Assembly (NCBI GenBank): GCA_039679375.1
Contig: JBDKVA010000037.1
Coordinates: 1-64,000 of the forward strand
Source of the DNA: JBDKVA01 sp039679375
GTDB lineage: Bacteria; Bacillota; Clostridia; Acetivibrionales; DTU013
Direction: 5' to 3'
Length of the DNA stretch: 64,000 nucleotides
The notes beneath the pieces are model-generated. The model was given only the letters and a program-made list of their open reading frames with translations. It had not been told where the DNA came from and made no database searches. Below, one piece after another: positions 43,203 to 53,150 of this stretch. Both the position numbers and the translations under genes were made by a program. Positions within the stretch are counted from its first letter, which is position 1. The number at the start of each line of letters is the position of its first letter.

Positions 43203-44057
43203 TTGGAAAATGTACTTCACAGTCCCGAGGCAGCTGGCTGTTCCTATGCGATAATGAATTGCCATTATGTCAGGTATCCTGTCGAATATTTTCTGGATTC
43301 CGTAAAACGTTTTGGATTTGCAAATATTGAATTGTTTGGCGCATTACCTCATTTCTACATAGAGGATGTGGACGATGAATTGATCGGGCGCGTGACCGCC
43401 GGCTGCCGTCAGCGTGGGCTTAATATTGTGAGCTATACGCCTGCACAGGGTGCATACCCTGTCAGTATCTCGATCGATGAAAAAACAGCCCGCAGCCGCA
43501 GCATCCGGATGGCAAAAAAGAGCATAGAGACTGCAGAAAAACTGGGCGCGGCAACAATGCTGATCTCTCCCGGCTTCGGTTATCAGAACCAGCCGCATGA
43601 AGCGCGGTGGTATCTGTGCCGCGAGGCATTGGAAGAGCTGGCTGAGCATGCACAGGCACACAACATCATATTGATGATCGAGCCTCTTACGCCTACCACC
43701 TCCAATGTCATAAATACAAGTGAACAGTCGGCAAAAATGATTGCTGAAGTGGGCTCGCCAAACTTAAAGAGCATGATGGATATTGGTGTAATGAATTTTA
43801 TGGGTGAGAGCGTTGATTCCTATTTTGCCAATTTGGGGGAGAATCTGGCATACATCCATTTTACCGATGGTCCCGGTATGCATGTGGCGCTGGGTGATGG
43901 GACGTTTCCGATGGTAGATTACCTGAAACAAATCCGGCAGCACGGGTATCATGGATATTTATCGTTCGAGATTAATGACAAACGGTACCTGAGGGATCCG
44001 GACAGCGCAACGCAGAAAAATGTATCATGGCTGAAGAAAAACGGCTTCATCGGCTGA
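43203..44057 (+). CDS. Sugar-phosphate isomerase/epimerase-like TIM-barrel protein
   Basis: 284 residues of the xylose isomerase-like/AP endonuclease 2 fold. The likely metal ligands are Glu in LMIEPLTP (near 160), Asp in MMDIGVMN (near 193), His in IHFTDGPG and Glu in LSFEIND. This pattern fits ketose 3-epimerases and FrlC-like proteins. The start is TTG 43203, with AGGAGGGAGAAG upstream. It is first gene of the plus-strand locus, 100 nt before the fused hydantoinase. Substrate unknown. An inosose isomerase or epimerase role is equally possible. Confidence 0.85.
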   Translation: MENVLHSPEAAGCSYAIMNCHYVRYPVEYFLDSVKRFGFANIELFGALPHFYIEDVDDELIGRVTAGCRQRGLNIVSYTPAQGAYPVSISIDEKTARSRSIRMAKKSIETAEKLGAATMLISPGFGYQNQPHEARWYLCREALEELAEHAQAHNIILMIEPLTPTTSNVINTSEQSAKMIAEVGSPNLKSMMDIGVMNFMGESVDSYFANLGENLAYIHFTDGPGMHVALGDGTFPMVDYLKQIRQHGYHGYLSFEINDKRYLRDPDSATQKNVSWLKKNGFIG

Positions 44058-44158
44058 TGTGTTTTCTTCTGATAAAATAACACATTCTGCAAATGGGCTT
44101 TACACACATGTTGTCTCCGTAATTAAAAATGTCTTATACATAAGAAAGGTGAATTGTT

Positions 44159-47100
44159 ATGAGTTATATGTTTGGCGTAGATGTTGGCGGTACCTTTACC
44201 GACTTGTCGATATTTGATACCGAAACAGAAAGGATCTTCAACTACAAGCTCAGTTCCACACCAGGTGATCCGTCACGCGCCATTGTGGAAGGTATCATTG
44301 AAGTGATGCAGCTATTGGGCATCGGCCCGGAGGAAATATCGTATCTGGCACACGGCACTACGGTTGCCACGAATGCTTTAATTGAAAAAAAGGGGTCCCG
44401 AGTAGGTCTGATTACCACCGAGGGCTTCAAGGATATGCTGGAGATCGGCTGGCAAAAGCGGCCCAACCTCTATGACCTGCTCCGTCCGAAGGCACAGAGC
44501 ATACTGCCTCACGGGCTTAAATGCGAGGTGCCGGAGCGCATTCTGTATGACGGCAGTGTAAAAACACCGCTGGATGAGGATGCAGTCCGGAGAGCAATCG
44601 AATATCTTAAACAGCATAAAGCTGAATCCATCGCAATATGCACTCTGTTTTCCTTCATGAACCCTGCGCATGAAAAGCGAATCAAGGAACTGGTGCAGGA
44701 GTGTTATCCCGAGGCTTACGTATCTGCCTCGCATGAGCTGGTACATGAATTCCGTGAGTTTTCCCGGATGAGCACCACCGTTCTGAACGCTTATCTTGGC
44801 TCGGTCATGAAAAAATATGTACGCAACTTTGAACAATCGGTTAAAGATATTGGAGTTACCGTAAAACCCTATGTAACCCAATCAAACGGAAGTATCATCT
44901 CCATTTCCGAAACCGTTGACTGCCCAATTAAAACAGCTGTTTCGGGCCCGTCTGCCGGTGTTGTCGGCGCGGCTTACATGGGAGGACTTTGCGGCATTAA
45001 AAATATAATCACGTTTGACATGGGCGGCACGAGCGCGGATATAAGCCTTATCAGCGAAGGTAAGCCGCAGCTTTCAAACGAACGGCTGATCGAGGGACAT
45101 CCGGCCCGGATCCCGATGATCGATATTATTACCATTGGCGCAGGCGGCGGCAGCATCGCCCATATCGATGAGGGCGGCGCTATGAAGGTCGGACCCGGCA
45201 GCGCAGGCGCGCTTCCCGGACCTGCGTGCTATAACCGGGGCGGCGCGTGTCCGACGGTCACGGACGCCAATATTTTTCTGGGCAAATTGAACCAGAAGAA
45301 GATATTGGGCGGACGTATGGATGTTCACCTTGGCCTTGCAGAGCAGGCGATAAAACAGGAAATATGCGATAAATCCGCGCTTGATATGAAGGAAGCGGCT
45401 ACCGGCATCATATCGGTTGTCAATTCAAATATGATACGAGCAATTCGCGTAGTATCAGTCGAACGCGGCTACGATGTGCGCGAATTTGTGCTGATGGCAT
45501 TCGGCGGCGCCGGTCCGCTCCACGCTTGTGAGGTGGCGGAAGAAATAGGCATCCGTGAAGTGCTCATCCCATTGGCTCCCGGTACGCTGTGCTCGCTTGG
45601 ACTGTTGATGGCGGATACCAAATTCGACCTCAGCCGTTCCAACATCATGCTCGCCAAACCTGAAAACTTGTCCGCTATCAATAGTATCTTCAATGAGATG
45701 ATTGAGGAAGGCGGAGCTTTACTGGATAAAGAAGGCATTACCGGTGTAAAGCGCAGCTTTATTCTTTCCGTAGACGCCCGCTATGAACGCCAGAATTACG
45801 AGATCAACGTTATGCTGCCTGGTTCGGAATTGACGAAGGAATCGCTGGCAAGGGTGCTGGATGATTTCCATGCAGCTCACGAAAAAAACTATGGCTACAG
45901 CAATAAAGCTTTTAACGTACAGTTTGTTAACTATCGGGTATCCGCCGTCGGCGAGGTCGAAAAACCCGACCTGAAAGCTGAGCCGGAGAATCCGGACGCA
46001 ATATTGCCAGAACCCATCGAGTTCCGTAAAGTACTTTTCTGCGGCGAGAAGGAATATATAAATACGCCTGTTTATAACCGTGATTCCTTCGTTCCCGGCT
46101 GCACGGCGCATGGTCCGATGATCATTGATCAGATGGATACCACTACGGTCATTCCGCCCCACTGGAAAGTAAAGACCGATGCTTTCCGCAATTTGCATGC
46201 TATATATGAACAGGCGGGCAGTATGAAGCAAAGTGAATATAAGGTCGATTCGGTAACAGTAGAAATCGTGGGCAACCTGATGCTTTCAATCGCAGAGGAG
46301 ACCTGCCTTTCAATCATCAAAAGCGCCTATTCTACCAATATAAAGGAACGGCGCGACGTATCCTCCGCTGTTTTAGGACCGGACGGCGAACTGGTGGCGC
46401 AGGCGGACTACCTGCCGATGCATCTGAATGCATTCCTTACTTTCATACCCTATATTTACAGTAAATATCCCGTTGAAAGCATCCTTCCCGGAGATATGTT
46501 CATTGGCAACGACCCATACAACGGCGGCGGCAACCATTTACCGGATATTGTCGTAGCAGAGCCGGTGTTCGGCGGCGGTCATATCAACGGCGACCGCGTT
46601 GGCGGTGGCCACATTATCGGCTGGATTGTCAATATGGCGCACCATTCCGATATAGGAGGCATGGTGCCCGGCAGCACCTCCAGCTATGCAAACAGTCTCT
46701 TTCAGGAGGGCATCCGTATACCTGTCATACGTATCCTTCGTGAAGGGAAAATTGAGGACGGCGTGCTGCAGTTAATTCTCGGCAATACACGTACGCGTAC
46801 GGAACGTCTGGGCGACCTGACGGCCCAGATATCCTCCAATCACGTGGGCGCCCGCAGGATGAGGGAAGCTTATGCCAAGTATGGTGAGAATCTGATCTCC
46901 TGCATGAATGAATTGAAAAATTATTCCGAACGGCGCCTTCGCGCTGCAATTGCCGCAGTACCTGACGGGACTTATTCCTATACCGATTTCATAGACGACG
47001 GCGGTGAAAACCATCCGGAAGCATTGCAGGTCGGAGTGGATATACATGTAAAGGGCGATTCTATCGAATTCGATTTCTCCCGCACATGCAAGCAGATCAA

Positions 47101-48025
47101 GTCGCCCCTCAATATTTCCTATAATACTCTGCTGGCTTGTTGTTATTACTCGCTCAAGGTATTGTTCGGCGCGGATATTCCTGCAAACTACGGTATTTTC
47201 CGCGTATTCAGCGTAGTCAGCTCCAAAGGCTCCCTGGTCAACCCCATGGATCCCGCTCCGCTCGGGCTTACCATCAATTCGGCGCAGAGATTGCCGGATG
47301 TGATTTTCGGCGCATTGGCGGATGTAACACGGGATCGTGTCCTGGCCGGCTGCAACAGCACCTGCCAGACCACGGTGTTCACATGCGACGACCCAAACCA
47401 CCCGGGAAGCTCAATTATCTGCCACGAAGCGATTGCCGGAGGCTCCGGCGCCAGCCGTCATGCCGACGGCCTCAGTGCCGTACAGGTTCATATGACCAAC
47501 ACCTCCAATATGCCTATCGAAGCAATGGAAACAGAGTTCCCGATCATTACAATCAAGAAATACGGCCTGCGCTGTGATTCAGGCGGAGCCGGCGAATTCC
47601 GCGGCGGCCTTGGCATTCACCGTGAATTTGAAATAATGCGCAACGACATATCCTGCAAAGCCACCGGCGATCGTCAAAAATATGCTCCCTACGGGCTGGA
47701 TGGCGGTATGGACGGCGCAACGGGCGCATTCTACCGCAGGTACGGCGGCATAGAAACACGGATGCCCTCCAAGAGTACCGGCAATCTAATGAAGAAAGGC
47801 GAAATACTAGTAGCACTGACCCCCGGCGCCGGAGGCTATGGCAATCCGTTAAAACGCCCTGCTGATAAGGTTCTGGATGATGTGCTGGACGAATATGTCT
47901 CGGTAGAAAAGGCACTGGAGTATTATGGCGTAGTCATTGTAAGAAACGCAGACGGCATACTCGTATTGGAAAAAGAGGCAACGGAGAAATGCAGAAAAAG
48001 CAGGTCTGCTTCCTTGAAAAAATAG
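44159..48025 (+). CDS. Fused HyuA-HyuB hydantoinase/5-oxoprolinase
   Basis: 1288 residues. Residues 1 to about 690 are HyuA-like: an ASKHA nucleotide fold with GVDVGGTFTDLSIF at the start, YLAHGTTVATNAL, and a second phosphate loop FDMGGTSADISLI near 283. Residues about 695-1288 are HyuB-like: SDIGGMVPGS, GNDPYNGGGNHLPDIVV, and EFRGGLGIHREFE late. Bacterial enzymes usually have the two halves as separate subunits; the single chain resembles eukaryotic 5-oxoprolinase. The family opens cyclic amides or lactams with ATP, or carboxylates ketones in the acetone carboxylase branch. Context with a peptide-type importer favours a cyclic amide-like nutrient, by inference. Confidence 0.9.
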   Translation: MSYMFGVDVGGTFTDLSIFDTETERIFNYKLSSTPGDPSRAIVEGIIEVMQLLGIGPEEISYLAHGTTVATNALIEKKGSRVGLITTEGFKDMLEIGWQKRPNLYDLLRPKAQSILPHGLKCEVPERILYDGSVKTPLDEDAVRRAIEYLKQHKAESIAICTLFSFMNPAHEKRIKELVQECYPEAYVSASHELVHEFREFSRMSTTVLNAYLGSVMKKYVRNFEQSVKDIGVTVKPYVTQSNGSIISISETVDCPIKTAVSGPSAGVVGAAYMGGLCGIKNIITFDMGGTSADISLISEGKPQLSNERLIEGHPARIPMIDIITIGAGGGSIAHIDEGGAMKVGPGSAGALPGPACYNRGGACPTVTDANIFLGKLNQKKILGGRMDVHLGLAEQAIKQEICDKSALDMKEAATGIISVVNSNMIRAIRVVSVERGYDVREFVLMAFGGAGPLHACEVAEEIGIREVLIPLAPGTLCSLGLLMADTKFDLSRSNIMLAKPENLSAINSIFNEMIEEGGALLDKEGITGVKRSFILSVDARYERQNYEINVMLPGSELTKESLARVLDDFHAAHEKNYGYSNKAFNVQFVNYRVSAVGEVEKPDLKAEPENPDAILPEPIEFRKVLFCGEKEYINTPVYNRDSFVPGCTAHGPMIIDQMDTTTVIPPHWKVKTDAFRNLHAIYEQAGSMKQSEYKVDSVTVEIVGNLMLSIAEETCLSIIKSAYSTNIKERRDVSSAVLGPDGELVAQADYLPMHLNAFLTFIPYIYSKYPVESILPGDMFIGNDPYNGGGNHLPDIVVAEPVFGGGHINGDRVGGGHIIGWIVNMAHHSDIGGMVPGSTSSYANSLFQEGIRIPVIRILREGKIEDGVLQLILGNTRTRTERLGDLTAQISSNHVGARRMREAYAKYGENLISCMNELKNYSERRLRAAIAAVPDGTYSYTDFIDDGGENHPEALQVGVDIHVKGDSIEFDFSRTCKQIKSPLNISYNTLLACCYYSLKVLFGADIPANYGIFRVFSVVSSKGSLVNPMDPAPLGLTINSAQRLPDVIFGALADVTRDRVLAGCNSTCQTTVFTCDDPNHPGSSIICHEAIAGGSGASRHADGLSAVQVHMTNTSNMPIEAMETEFPIITIKKYGLRCDSGGAGEFRGGLGIHREFEIMRNDISCKATGDRQKYAPYGLDGGMDGATGAFYRRYGGIETRMPSKSTGNLMKKGEILVALTPGAGGYGNPLKRPADKVLDDVLDEYVSVEKALEYYGVVIVRNADGILVLEKEATEKCRKSRSASLKK

Positions 48026-48084
48026 CAAGAAGAGTGATATTAATATGTTCCATGAACATTGAAAAATTTAAATCCAAAAACCTT

Positions 48085-49014
48085 TTATTTCGGCAGGATA
48101 GTAAGTATACCTTTTTCCTGAGACTCCTTCAGTAATTCGCCAAGATAATCGGAAAACAAAGTATACACTTCCTGCTTGCTGGGCCTTGAAAGATGATGGG
48201 TCAGCATATAACAAATACGGTCCGGCGGCGGATTCTTCAGTCTGTTGATGGTCAGCGGCAGCTGTCCGGCAAAAGACAATGCAACCGACATTGCCATGAT
48301 TACCCACGCTTCCGGCTGCTGCAGGAAAGGTATCACAAGGTTGGTATCATTGGCGGCGATCCTGGGGGTAGAAACGCCCTCCCATGTGCAGTTGCGCCAG
48401 TGGGTATAATTGGGATGGAAGTTGAGAAACACCTCGTTGTCCGGGTTCAGGTCCGCCGGATTTACCTCTTCGCCGAAATACGGCTGTCCGGGCTTTCCTC
48501 CGCCAAATCGTACAAGCACCATATTTTCAGTGAAAATGGCGCAGCTTGAAATACTGTTATGAAAGGAGGGCATTACGGCAAAGCCGATATCAAACTCATA
48601 ATTCTCAATGGAGGAATAAAGAGAGTTGGACGTGACGGATTTTATACTCAGGTCCACAGAGGGCTCATTATGCTCCTGCAAACGCTTATAAATAGGCATG
48701 AACAAATGCTGGCTGAGGCTTGCCACAGCGCCGATGGAAAAACTGATCCGATTACCGCGATCGCGTATGCGCTTGGTTTCATTCCATAGCACGATCCATT
48801 GCTCGGCAACACTGATAAAATCTTTTCCCTGCTGGGTCAGTTCCATGATCCGTTTGCCCTTGCTCCTGTTAAACAGCGTGATCCCGAGCTCTTTTTCAAG
48901 AGTGATCAGCCGGTGGCTGAGGGTGGATTGAGACATATACATATCGGTTGCCGTTTTGGAAATATTTTTTGTCCGGGCAGTTGAAAGAAAGATTTCAATA
49001 TCTTCCAGATTCAT
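48085..49014 (-). CDS. LysR-family transcriptional regulator
   Basis: 309 residues. The N-terminal winged HTH is IEIFLSTARTKNISKTATDM followed by YMSQSTLSHRLITLEKEL. The C-terminal effector domain has the usual two-lobed pattern (SFSIGAVASLSQHLF ...). LysR proteins usually activate a divergent operon when an effector binds. Here the gene is divergent from the URO-D, bicupin and Dpp genes, with 233 bp between starts, and convergent with the HyuAB gene, so it probably controls the importer side. Confidence 0.93.
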   Translation of the reverse strand: MNLEDIEIFLSTARTKNISKTATDMYMSQSTLSHRLITLEKELGITLFNRSKGKRIMELTQQGKDFISVAEQWIVLWNETKRIRDRGNRISFSIGAVASLSQHLFMPIYKRLQEHNEPSVDLSIKSVTSNSLYSSIENYEFDIGFAVMPSFHNSISSCAIFTENMVLVRFGGGKPGQPYFGEEVNPADLNPDNEVFLNFHPNYTHWRNCTWEGVSTPRIAANDTNLVIPFLQQPEAWVIMAMSVALSFAGQLPLTINRLKNPPPDRICYMLTHHLSRPSKQEVYTLFSDYLGELLKESQEKGILTILPK

Positions 49015-49247
49015 GGTACAACTCCCTTTCCTTATGATATAGAAAAAACGGTATACTAAATATATATTATTTTTTTAATAAAGTAAATAGCAATGCGGCC
49101 CAGGCTGTTTGCGATGCGTCACGAATCTTATCCGGCAGTGCAATGTTTTAATAACTTCCCCCCTATATAATCAATATGCTGCACTGCGGAAAGTTTAAAA
49201 CGGGCGCATCGCAAATAGGCCGGTCCGCATGCGGAGGAGGCTGTCAA

Positions 49248-50393
49248 ATGAACGAGAAGTCATATGATTTTGATATTGAGCAATTCTGGAAGGATGATGA
49301 ACTGTCTCATCTGAACAACTGCTTTTATGAAGGAGCACCGCAAGTCGCATTCGGACTCAATGTTCTGCCCGAGTGTGTGTTTTCCGAGCTTGGCGTGCCG
49401 GGTGAGCCATGGGGGGACAATCCGCCTGAGCTGATGCGCGAATACTGCTGCCGTTATAATGATAAAGCTGAAAAGATCATCGGCAAACGTATCCTGAGTG
49501 AAGAATATCCGAAACCTTATCAGAAATTTCCTGCGGTACGGCTGCATGGCGAAGTGTTTGGCGGACGTTATGTATACAAAAACGGCGTCTACTGGCTGGA
49601 AAGCGATATAAAGACGCCGGAACAGCTTGAGAAGATGCTTGATAATGTGGACCGGACGGATCTGCGCAGCTTTATCCTGCCTGCAAACTGGGGCAGCGAA
49701 AAAAAGCGCATCTTTGAGCAAACGGGAGAAACACCTGATCCGTACTGGTACGGCAGGCGCGTACGCGGACCGGTGACTCTTGCCATGTCCATTTACGGAA
49801 TAGAAAATATTATCTACTTAATGTATGATGAACCGGAACTCGCCCACCGTTTCTTCAATACCATTTCCGATGTGCTTATGGGCTATGTGAGGATCATGGA
49901 ACAGGAAGCCGGCGAGGAAAAGATGAAGTCGAAGCATTGGGGTTACCGCTTTAATGACGACAACTGCTGTATGCTGACAGCGGAATTGTATGAGGAATAC
50001 GCGTATCCGGTTCTGAAAATGGTATTTGATTATACCTGCCCCGACCCAGAAGTGGACTGCCGGTATCAGCATTCCGACTCTGCTATGGGTCATCTTTTGC
50101 CGGTTCTGGGAAGGCTGGATTTTACGGCGGTCAATTTCGGTCCGACAGTCCTGCTGGACCAGATCAGGAAATATATGCCGCATACCCGTGTAGACGGCTG
50201 CCTTCATCCCATGACGCTGCTATCCAACAATGAGGAACAGATTATTGCTGAAATAAGGCGGGACTGTGAAATGGCAAAGGCACTTGGTACACGGGGATTA
50301 AATATAGATGCGGCCGGATCGGTCAATTTCGGCACAAAACTGACAAGTGTCCGCGCCGCCATGTATGCAGTCCAGAAATACGGAAGATATTAG
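49248..50393 (+). CDS. URO-D-family protein (methyltransferase-like)
   Basis: 381 residues with the uroporphyrinogen decarboxylase/cobamide methyltransferase TIM barrel. Recognisable parts are RRVRGPVTLAMSIYG near 180 and LDFTAVNFGPTVLLDQIR near 295. In MtaA-like members a zinc site reads HxCG at the strand ending in HSC; here the matching place reads QHSDSAMGH, so the Cys is replaced. This makes a standard zinc-dependent corrinoid methyltransferase less sure. No corrinoid protein is encoded nearby. ATG 49248 has GGAGGAGG upstream; the frame open from 49176 is not used. It is the first gene after the LysR divergence. Confidence 0.8.
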   Translation: MNEKSYDFDIEQFWKDDELSHLNNCFYEGAPQVAFGLNVLPECVFSELGVPGEPWGDNPPELMREYCCRYNDKAEKIIGKRILSEEYPKPYQKFPAVRLHGEVFGGRYVYKNGVYWLESDIKTPEQLEKMLDNVDRTDLRSFILPANWGSEKKRIFEQTGETPDPYWYGRRVRGPVTLAMSIYGIENIIYLMYDEPELAHRFFNTISDVLMGYVRIMEQEAGEEKMKSKHWGYRFNDDNCCMLTAELYEEYAYPVLKMVFDYTCPDPEVDCRYQHSDSAMGHLLPVLGRLDFTAVNFGPTVLLDQIRKYMPHTRVDGCLHPMTLLSNNEEQIIAEIRRDCEMAKALGTRGLNIDAAGSVNFGTKLTSVRAAMYAVQKYGRY

Positions 50394-50419
50394 AAAACAA
50401 GCATAAGGAGGTAATTGTT

Positions 50420-51175
50420 ATGGCAATTGCACACGTAAACAAGGAAGATATTGTACTGAAGTTCAAAAATGGTTTTGCCCAAACAGAAATGTTGGCCGGT
50501 ACATATAAAGGAGGTGTTCATGCTTATCGCTGCGCGCTCAAATCCGGCCGTGCCGTTACACCGGAAATCTATCCCAAAACACTGCAAATCTTCTGCCTGA
50601 CCGATGGCAAGGGCGCCATCATCACTCCGGACCGGGCTTACGCCGTCAACGAGGTATCCTTCTATGTGGCCGATCCGGCATCTACCTTTGCAATACATGC
50701 CGCTACAGACATGGTCTATACAATGTTCGTGGTAGAACAGACTGTTCACGACCTGAAGAGATATGATGCTTTTCATCTGGCGGTTCCGTTCTTCCAGCCG
50801 CTGTCGGAATGTGTCGAGTATTGTCAAGACTGCAAGACGGCCAATAGTAAAAGCTTCTCGGTCATTCCTACCAAACGGCTTTGCCGCGTGCTTATGGGCG
50901 TAGCTGAAGCAAACGGTGAGAAAGATGGCACCATCGAGGGCACCTCTGAGATCGGGCATCCGGCCGTTGCCCAATGGAACGTTCTCTATGGCGACACCGA
51001 GCTGACGCTCACTGTCGACGGAGAAAGCATTGATCAGAAATCCGGTGATTTTAGTTATGTCCCTGCAGGACTTGATCACTCGCTCCTGACAAAACCCGGC
51101 AAGAACCTTCACTACATCTGGTTCGAGCACTATGTGCAGGAGGTTGATTACCTCGTGTCAAACCCTCACAGATAG
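50420..51175 (+). CDS. Two-cupin protein of unknown function
   Basis: 251 residues with two cupin-like halves. The first contains EIYPKTLQIFCLTDGKGA ... YAVNEVSFYVADP, the second AQWNVLYGDTELTLTVDG ... GDFSYVPAGLDHSLLTKPG. The His in GLDHSLL is in the usual second cupin motif, but the full HxH...E...H metal set is not clear in either half. It lies 26 nt after the URO-D gene with GGAGGTAATTGTT before the ATG. A role as isomerase, lyase or sensor for the locus' substrate is possible. I do not recognise a named family. Confidence 0.7.
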   Translation: MAIAHVNKEDIVLKFKNGFAQTEMLAGTYKGGVHAYRCALKSGRAVTPEIYPKTLQIFCLTDGKGAIITPDRAYAVNEVSFYVADPASTFAIHAATDMVYTMFVVEQTVHDLKRYDAFHLAVPFFQPLSECVEYCQDCKTANSKSFSVIPTKRLCRVLMGVAEANGEKDGTIEGTSEIGHPAVAQWNVLYGDTELTLTVDGESIDQKSGDFSYVPAGLDHSLLTKPGKNLHYIWFEHYVQEVDYLVSNPHR

Positions 51176-51360
51176 TTTGACGCCCTGCTGGAAACTTTAT
51201 AAAATAGCGCAAAAATTGATATTGTAAATTAAAATATGCCATTATTTTTTTTATTGATTCTGTGCTACAATTGTGATATGGCAAGACCCGAAGCTGAAAG
51301 ATGCCTTCTTTGTAAGTGAAAAAGCAAATAGCATATTAGTTTTTTTACAATTATCTTTCT

Positions 51361-51388
51361 TTGTTTTTGTGTAGTATTTATGTATAAT
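51361..51388 (+). promoter_or_regulatory. Sigma-A promoter candidate for the Dpp-type operon
   Basis: TTGTTT (51361-51366), 16-bp spacer, TATAAT (51383-51388), 60 nt before the start of the binding-protein gene, in a 272-bp gap. Confidence 0.5.
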
Positions 51389-51447
51389 GTCAAATTTAGC
51401 ATGTATCAAAAATATATAAAAAATAAAGTGAGGAAAGAAGGATTGTT

Positions 51448-53055
51448 ATGAAGCGAACCACAAGATGGACAAGAATTACTGTTTTTGTACTCGTATTGGC
51501 AATGGCAATATCACTGGCAGGCTGTTCAGGTTCCTCATCGAAAGACAACACCGACAAGACCGGTACTGCTAACAACACCGGCAGCACAAGCACCGGCACA
51601 CCCAGCAATACTACAGCTCCGGAACGCAAGACAAAGGATACGCTGACTATTGCAATTGACGCAGAACCTCCGACGCTTCTTCCGCAGCAAACCATCAAGT
51701 ATAATACTACCATTATGTGCCATGATATTTTCAGTCATCTGGTAGTACAGGACGCCGACGGCAAAATCGTCCCCGACCTGGCAGAGAGCTGGGAACGCCC
51801 CGATGACCTGACCTGGCGTTTCCATCTGAAAAAGGACGTCTTATTCCACAACGGTGAAAAATTCACAGCCGAAGATGTACGCTATACCTTCGAGCTTGCC
51901 TCAAAAGAACCGGCGTGCGTCAGCCACTATGCACCGCTTGACATGGAGAAGACGAAGGTTGTCGATGATCAGACAATTGATGTCGCTCTTAAATATCCGT
52001 TCGCCAGCTTCCTTGAACTGCTCGCCACTCAGCGCGGAACCATCATCTGCAAGAGCGCTTATGAGAAAATGGGCCGCGAAGCATATGCCCGCGCTCCTAT
52101 CGGCACAGGTCCGTATAAATTCGTAAGCTGGGTTTCCGGGTCAGAGTTAAGGCTTGAAAGGTTCGACGGTTATTTCGGTGAAAAGGCAAAGACAAAAAAC
52201 CTTGTTTATAAGATCATCTCCGAAAGCTCAGGACGTGTCATAGAGGTCGAAACGGGAGCTGCCGATATGGCGTATTCCATTTTACCTTCAGATGTCGAAA
52301 CAGTTAAGGGTTCGAAAGACATGAATCTTGTTTCCACACCCGGCTACAGCTATTATGTTATCACCTTCAACATGCAGGACAGTGTTGTAGGCGGCGATAA
52401 GAACCAGAAACTCAGAGAGGCGCTTTGCTATGCTATCGACAAGGCAACGCTGACAAAGGCTCTTTATGGCGATACTGCCTCTCCCATGAACGGAATTTTG
52501 CCAAAGAAGAACGTATACTCCAAGGAATACACCGATAAGGGCTATGATGTTGCAAAGGCAAAACAGCTGCTTGCAGAGGCCGGTTATCCGAACGGCCTGA
52601 CTGTGGAATTCCTCTGTCAGCCTGTACAGGAAATCATCTCTATCTCCGAAGCCGTACAGAACATGTGGAAACAGATCGGCGTTACGGCCAATATTACAAC
52701 CTCTGAAATTGCTCCGTATCTGGCGCAGGGCGGCAAACTGCAGACCGGCATCCGCACGGGCAACATGGCATCCGCAGACAACACCCTGGTCATTTATGAT
52801 TCAGCATTTAAGGATAAAATAAACTCAAATGACACCAACCTTGACAAAATGATAAAAGACGCAAAGCAGATATACGACGAGAAGGCAAGAGCCGATAAGT
52901 ATTACGAAATCTCCGATTATATATGGAACAAAGCCATCAGCTTCCCGCTGTTTGTGAAAGATACCCTTGTTGTCGAAAGCAACAACGTGGAGGGCTATGT
53001 ACCGCATCCTCTGATAGAGTCGGGCGTTAAAAGCGTCGTTGTCTACGAAAATTAA
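51448..53055 (+). CDS. Peptide/solute-binding lipoprotein (SBP family 5)
   Basis: 535 residues. The signal ends in the lipobox SLAGC (Cys26), then a Ser/Thr/Asn linker to about 65. The SBP_bac_5 pattern follows: PDLAESWERPDDLTWRFHLK, DVLFHNGEKFTAEDVRYTFE, IGTGPYKFVSW and REALCYAIDK. Such proteins bind di- or oligopeptides, nickel-chelates or other small solutes outside the cell. It begins a five-gene dpp-like operon. GAGGAAAGAAGGA precedes the ATG. Substrate is not readable; the neighbouring hydantoinase suggests a peptide-like or cyclic amide compound. Confidence 0.93.
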   Translation: MKRTTRWTRITVFVLVLAMAISLAGCSGSSSKDNTDKTGTANNTGSTSTGTPSNTTAPERKTKDTLTIAIDAEPPTLLPQQTIKYNTTIMCHDIFSHLVVQDADGKIVPDLAESWERPDDLTWRFHLKKDVLFHNGEKFTAEDVRYTFELASKEPACVSHYAPLDMEKTKVVDDQTIDVALKYPFASFLELLATQRGTIICKSAYEKMGREAYARAPIGTGPYKFVSWVSGSELRLERFDGYFGEKAKTKNLVYKIISESSGRVIEVETGAADMAYSILPSDVETVKGSKDMNLVSTPGYSYYVITFNMQDSVVGGDKNQKLREALCYAIDKATLTKALYGDTASPMNGILPKKNVYSKEYTDKGYDVAKAKQLLAEAGYPNGLTVEFLCQPVQEIISISEAVQNMWKQIGVTANITTSEIAPYLAQGGKLQTGIRTGNMASADNTLVIYDSAFKDKINSNDTNLDKMIKDAKQIYDEKARADKYYEISDYIWNKAISFPLFVKDTLVVESNNVEGYVPHPLIESGVKSVVVYEN

Positions 53056-53067
53056 CCTGCTTTAACA

Positions 53068-53105
53068 CAATCTCCCTCCGGCTCTTCTTCAGCGGAGGGA
53101 GATTG
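53068..53105 (+). terminator. Intercistronic hairpin after the third binding-protein gene
   Basis: CAATCTCCCTCCG, a 12-nt loop, CGGAGGGAGATTG: a perfect 13-bp stem 13 nt after the stop. No U-run follows, so it is likely an mRNA stabiliser or partial terminator that raises binding protein over permease. Confidence 0.65.
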
Positions 53106-53150
53106 CTGTAAGTAAAGTTGAAATTTATGTAAGACCAATGGAGGATAAAC

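Noticed and set aside
47137..47577. A 146-codon frame inside the HyuAB gene
   Set aside because: Lies fully in another frame of a well-supported gene; Arg-rich sequence with no motif.
48045..48059. ATGTTC-CAT-GAACAT as a terminator between HyuAB and LysR genes
   Set aside because: Only a six-base AT-rich stem with no U-run directly after; too weak to call.
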